Source: DATGFK01 sp040007395 (GTDB lineage Bacteria; Chloroflexota; Anaerolineae; Aggregatilineales; UBA2796). From it: 8,325 bases of DNA. Below, one piece after another: positions 7,301 through 8,325 of the stretch. Below the pieces are notes generated by a model. It was not told the DNA's origin. It saw nothing but the letters and a program-made list of their open reading frames with translations, and did no database searches. Each line of letters opens with the position of its first letter. Position 1 is the first letter of the stretch. The stretch spans positions 1 through 8,325 of the forward strand of contig JBDTVG010000184.1 in NCBI GenBank assembly GCA_040007395.1. The letters run 5' to 3'. A program made the position numbers and the translations under genes.

Positions 7301-7508
7301 TCTTTGAACTGAGGGATTGTAGAGTTACGATGAAGATGAAGTTGTCGGATTTCTCGATACCATCGCAGATTTCGGCCCACCATTGGACAGAGTAGGGAAT
7401 GCTCTCCCAGTCGACCCAGGCGTCACGCCCACTACTTGCAAGCGCCGTGAAAAGTCGGCGGACAAACGCCTTATCTTTCCGCGAATAGGAGATAAACACA
7501 TCGGCCAT
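4344..7508 (-). CDS. TIR domain / transmembrane / WD40-repeat protein
   Basis: Residues are counted from the GTG at 7523. The ATG at 7508 (residue 6) is preferred: GGAG lies nine bases upstream and MADVFISYSRKDK is the usual TIR opening. Residues 6-132 are a TIR domain with DVFISYSRKD, WVDWESIPYS and SKICNDEL, whose Glu79 matches the catalytic Glu of NAD-cleaving TIR domains. Residues 136-164 are a Cys/Asp-rich insert. Residues 165-240 are a helical linker typical of such proteins, followed by basic RRMRRLRNFGR and one hydrophobic helix at 262-284. A helical stretch (LLALRALKSAYLPENEAAL) leads to 14 WD40 repeats (381-962), marked by FSPDG and LWD, enough for two seven-bladed propellers. The tail is Pro/Ser/Thr-rich. 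Positive-inside topology puts the TIR domain inside and the propellers outside. No NTPase domain is present, unlike STAND proteins. The function is probably sensing plus TIR signalling or NAD loss; the ligand is unknown. Confidence 0.92.
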   Translation of the reverse strand: MADVFISYSRKDKAFVRRLFTALASSGRDAWVDWESIPYSVQWWAEICDGIEKSDNFIFIVTLQSLSSKICNDELAYARQNKKRIIPVIRRQIDVKKDLASVWFGVDWETQARENWTLLEQLNWLNFRRRVDSDCDCAFDDKGDPVDADCDGPQCDLDDFGKAFDSLITTVKRDDAYVRKHRELFTAARQWEANQRDDSYLLRGEELATAKTWLKQSKGKDPAPTTLHREYVEESGMYEARIRAEEDRRMRRLRNFGRAVVLLVIVALVAGVIAVLGTITAANATGQVAAAYATLTPVFGQIRAAQNLNYSLQMAADANQAVQNGVGDTRLPVLLALRALKSAYLPENEAALYTAMDAYDDSVVFRPDYSLLPNGDPIDSAAFSPDGQRVLGYSIPSDSIWIWNAKTGKTIDSIHGVKGSTVKATFSPDGKWALTASTDSPRYSGNRLQLWDLEARKIVKELAGHSAEITAVAVSADSHYALSASKDKSIRLWDIAEGKEIKRFTAPTDAVAAIAFSPDGKSYLTANGMTATLWDATSGSEIRRFAGHVDIVIAIAFSPDGKTMVTGSNDNTARVWDVASGNLVRVLNSTDRVKAVAFSPNGQYILTSFALWDANTGQQLRQIVGHLDFVNAVAFSPDSAYALTGSADATARSWRVDANHKFRRAGIGSGGAVLSPNNRYVLQRNLFHHALLWDFTSGQLIRDFYETEDPYHGDVTGLAFSPDGKWALVGNHDGIARLWDISSGKVIQRYKGHSGPVNGVSFSPDGKYVLTGSDDKTARLWDTISGQEIRQFINDTDPISGVVFSPDGKSILTSYSVGTPTLWDASTGKRIEMIGHVLTVAQSGVFSPNGMMIINLFTADGTFFIYDLQSHKDVRTFAGPKSKVRSAVFSPDGIYVLSAYEDNTVRLWTTADGKQVRQLSGRTAQGFTANTGVFDATFSPDGRLILITSAGGLSLWDTNYADTMAYACDELPQDFGYIVYNTMGGRLDARQQYGFSDDKSATCPQFTSDDHPFSTPMPPTSTPPAAATIAWTPIASPTASPMYTLSPTSTNVDH
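4638..6383 (-). repeat. Fourteen WD40 repeats
   Basis: Each unit is about 40-45 residues with an FSPDG-like turn and a closing WD, as in AFSPDG...LWD. Approximate unit starts are residues 381, 428, 474, 516, 556, 597, 634, 675, 719, 761, 803, 844, 888 and 939. Blade 6 (597-618) is shortened, running from YILTSF directly to ALWD and lacking the usual GSxDxT part. Blade 8 has lost the FSPDG turn (LSPNN). Blades 9 and 10 are closest to consensus. The related DNA of the blades is not a CRISPR array. Confidence 0.9.
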
Positions 7509-7549
7509 ATGACTCGGCTCCACACGATTGATGTTGACGTAATAATAAT

Positions 7550-7579
7550 ATTATACTGGTTGCGCGTTCATCATGTCAC
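7550..7579 (-). promoter_or_regulatory. Sigma-70-type promoter of the TIR/WD40 gene
   Basis: On the minus strand, GTGACA (7579-7574) and a perfect TATAAT (7555-7550) are separated by 18 bases. This leaves a leader of about 35 bases before the ATG at 7508. The -10 box overlaps a 10-base AT-rich palindrome (7545-7554). Confidence 0.65.
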
Positions 7580-7848
7580 CTAGCAGCGACGTGAACCCGA
7601 CCACGCCGCGCGGAACGTCGTGAGCGCGTTAGACTGCCTGCGCGTCGTGGGGGTGACATCTTTAAAGGCTCCATAGGGATTGGGTACTACGGGCGGTGGG
7701 ACTATCCCTTCAACCCTCTGTCTTCGTGTCCCGTAGGCGTGTCTCGTTGTACAGAGCATATGCCCCATAGTATGCGAAAATTCCATCTGCGTCTATTCTA
7801 AATACAATAGACCTCAGCAGTTGGCGTTTTTGGAAGCAGGGGATTGCA
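7580..7848. other. Divergent intergenic region with inverted repeats
   Basis: No recognisable gene lies here. The region separates the minus-strand TIR gene from the plus-strand integrase fragment. It holds nested inverted repeats: ATGTCACC/GGTGACAT (7573-7580 and 7652-7659) enclosing CGACGT/ACGTCG (7587-7592 and 7615-7620). Two weaker stems are AGGGAT/ATCCCT (7675-7680, 7704-7709) and CTCTGT/ACAGAG (about 7717-7756). A weak promoter candidate, TACAAT at 7803-7808, precedes the integrase fragment. An ORF at 7580-7786 on the minus strand has no family signal. Confidence 0.45.
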
Positions 7849-8100
7849 ATGATAGGGTTTCTCATTGCTCGGATCGTAACAGTGATTTTGGACGCACTGA
7901 GCGTGCGCTTCACCACAGACCCGGATAAGGATCTTGAACTCTTGGTGCTGCGTCAGCAAATCCGAATACTTGAACGTCGGGTAACCAAGCCGGTACGCCC
8001 GACGCGGATCGAAAAATTGCTGGCTCATGTTAACTACGTGTGCAAAATGGGTAAACTCAGGGAAAGGGAAGAGCAACAGGCTACGAAGAATGCCAATTGA
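7849..8100 (+). pseudogene. Integrase-core transposase, N-terminal fragment
   Basis: The 83-residue ORF starts with a well-placed AGGGG six bases before the ATG. It opens like transposases with a C-terminal rve integrase core: a hydrophobic start MIGFLIARIVTVILDAL, then TDPDKDLELLVLRQQIRILERR and a PVRPTRIEKLL block. Homology appears to end near residue 59 (about base 8023). The rest (NYVCKMGKLREREEQQ) does not fit the family, and the entire catalytic DDE core is missing. The fragment was apparently cut by insertion of the zinc-ribbon element that follows. It overlaps that element's ORF by 11 bases. It cannot encode an active transposase. Confidence 0.65.
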
Positions 8101-8293
8101 GTTTCCGATTGTAGATTTGATGTCGAGCCAAAGCAGTTACGAATGGCTGGTGGATTATTTCCACCCGACCGGATTGAAATGTCCGCATTGTGGGGCGGCT
8201 TTGAAAAATGCGCGAGCGTTTCGTGTGACCAAGAGTAGCCAAGTGCCCGATTATCGGTGTAGAAACTGTGATAAGGCCATTCCAGAGAAATAA
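8090..8293 (+). pseudogene. IS1595-type transposase, N-terminal zinc-ribbon fragment
   Basis: From the ATG at 8090 (AGG nine bases upstream) the product reads MPIEFPIVDLMSSQSSYEWL. It continues HPTGLKCPHCGAAL and, after a short spacer, PDYRCRNC. The two CxxC pairs form the zinc ribbon at the N-terminus of IS1595-like transposases. In the family a GKxFNxFTGT block and a DDE domain of about 200 residues follow. Here the ORF ends after DKAIPEK with a TAA at 8291-8293. None of the three frames to the window end resumes the family pattern, so the element is truncated. An upstream start at 8027 is possible but adds unrelated residues. Confidence 0.65.
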
Positions 8294-8325
8294 GAATCCC
8301 TCAGCAGAGCGGAACAATGCGGACA
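8294..8325. other. Tail of the window, nothing recognised
   Basis: The last 32 bases carry no recognisable continuation of the transposase in any plus-strand frame and no visible terminal repeat. They may be the junction to another mobile remnant. Confidence 0.3.

Noticed and set aside
7509..7523. GTG start five codons upstream for the TIR gene
   Set aside because: The ATG at 7508 has GGAG at nine bases and matches the usual MADVFISYS opening; the GTG has no Shine-Dalgarno at proper spacing.
7675..7709. AGGGAT/ATCCCT inverted repeat as a transposon end or terminator
   Set aside because: The stem is only six bases with a 23-base loop, no T-run follows, and no matching copy elsewhere in the window is seen.
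7580..7786. Minus-strand ORF of 68 residues upstream of the TIR gene
   Set aside because: No family pattern, no convincing ribosome-binding site, and it ends upstream of the TIR promoter.

Overview
The window is a mosaic of mobile-element remnants and accessory genes. The protein families point to a bacterium, most likely of the Chloroflexota. These are a TIR/WD40 membrane protein with a Thr/Pro/Ser-rich tail, an AraC regulator with its N-domain type, and integrase and zinc-ribbon transposase fragments of kinds I associate with that phylum. This assignment rests on family resemblance from memory and is moderate to low in confidence. I see no rRNA, tRNA, CRISPR array or replication origin.

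Left part (1-898): the C-terminal half of an IS110-family transposase, cut by the window edge, and its 3' non-coding end. This abuts a decayed fragment (about 707-877, minus strand) of a conjugative coupling protein (VirD4/TraG-like). Centre-left (899-2963, plus strand): an AraC-family regulator, then an epoxide-hydrolase-like alpha/beta hydrolase preceded by a duplicated ribosome-binding site. A strong hairpin spans the hydrolase stop codon. The regulator probably controls the hydrolase, but this is inferred only from adjacency.

Centre (2964-4314): about 290 bases without a gene, then on the minus strand a divergent HU/IHF-like DNA-binding protein. It is overlapped by the C-terminal part of a second coupling-protein gene, a homologue of the decayed fragment at 707-877. 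A third short copy of the same coupling-protein motif lies at 4253-4282. The 130-base match between the two main copies is about 87 percent identical. Most differences are synonymous, so the copies probably diverged as working genes before being broken.

Right part (4344-7579, minus strand): a large gene of about 1054 residues. It encodes an N-terminal TIR domain with a conserved candidate catalytic Glu, a Cys/Asp-rich insert, a basic stretch, one transmembrane helix, 14 WD40 repeats (enough for two seven-bladed propellers) and a Pro/Ser/Thr-rich tail. The positive-inside rule puts the TIR domain in the cytoplasm and the propellers outside. A near-consensus sigma-70 promoter lies just upstream. 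This is the most interesting gene here: a candidate membrane TIR receptor, possibly in defence or signalling, sitting among conjugation and transposon debris. Right edge (7580-8325): a structured non-coding stretch, a truncated integrase/transposase N-terminus, and, overlapping it, a truncated zinc-ribbon transposase start of IS1595 type.
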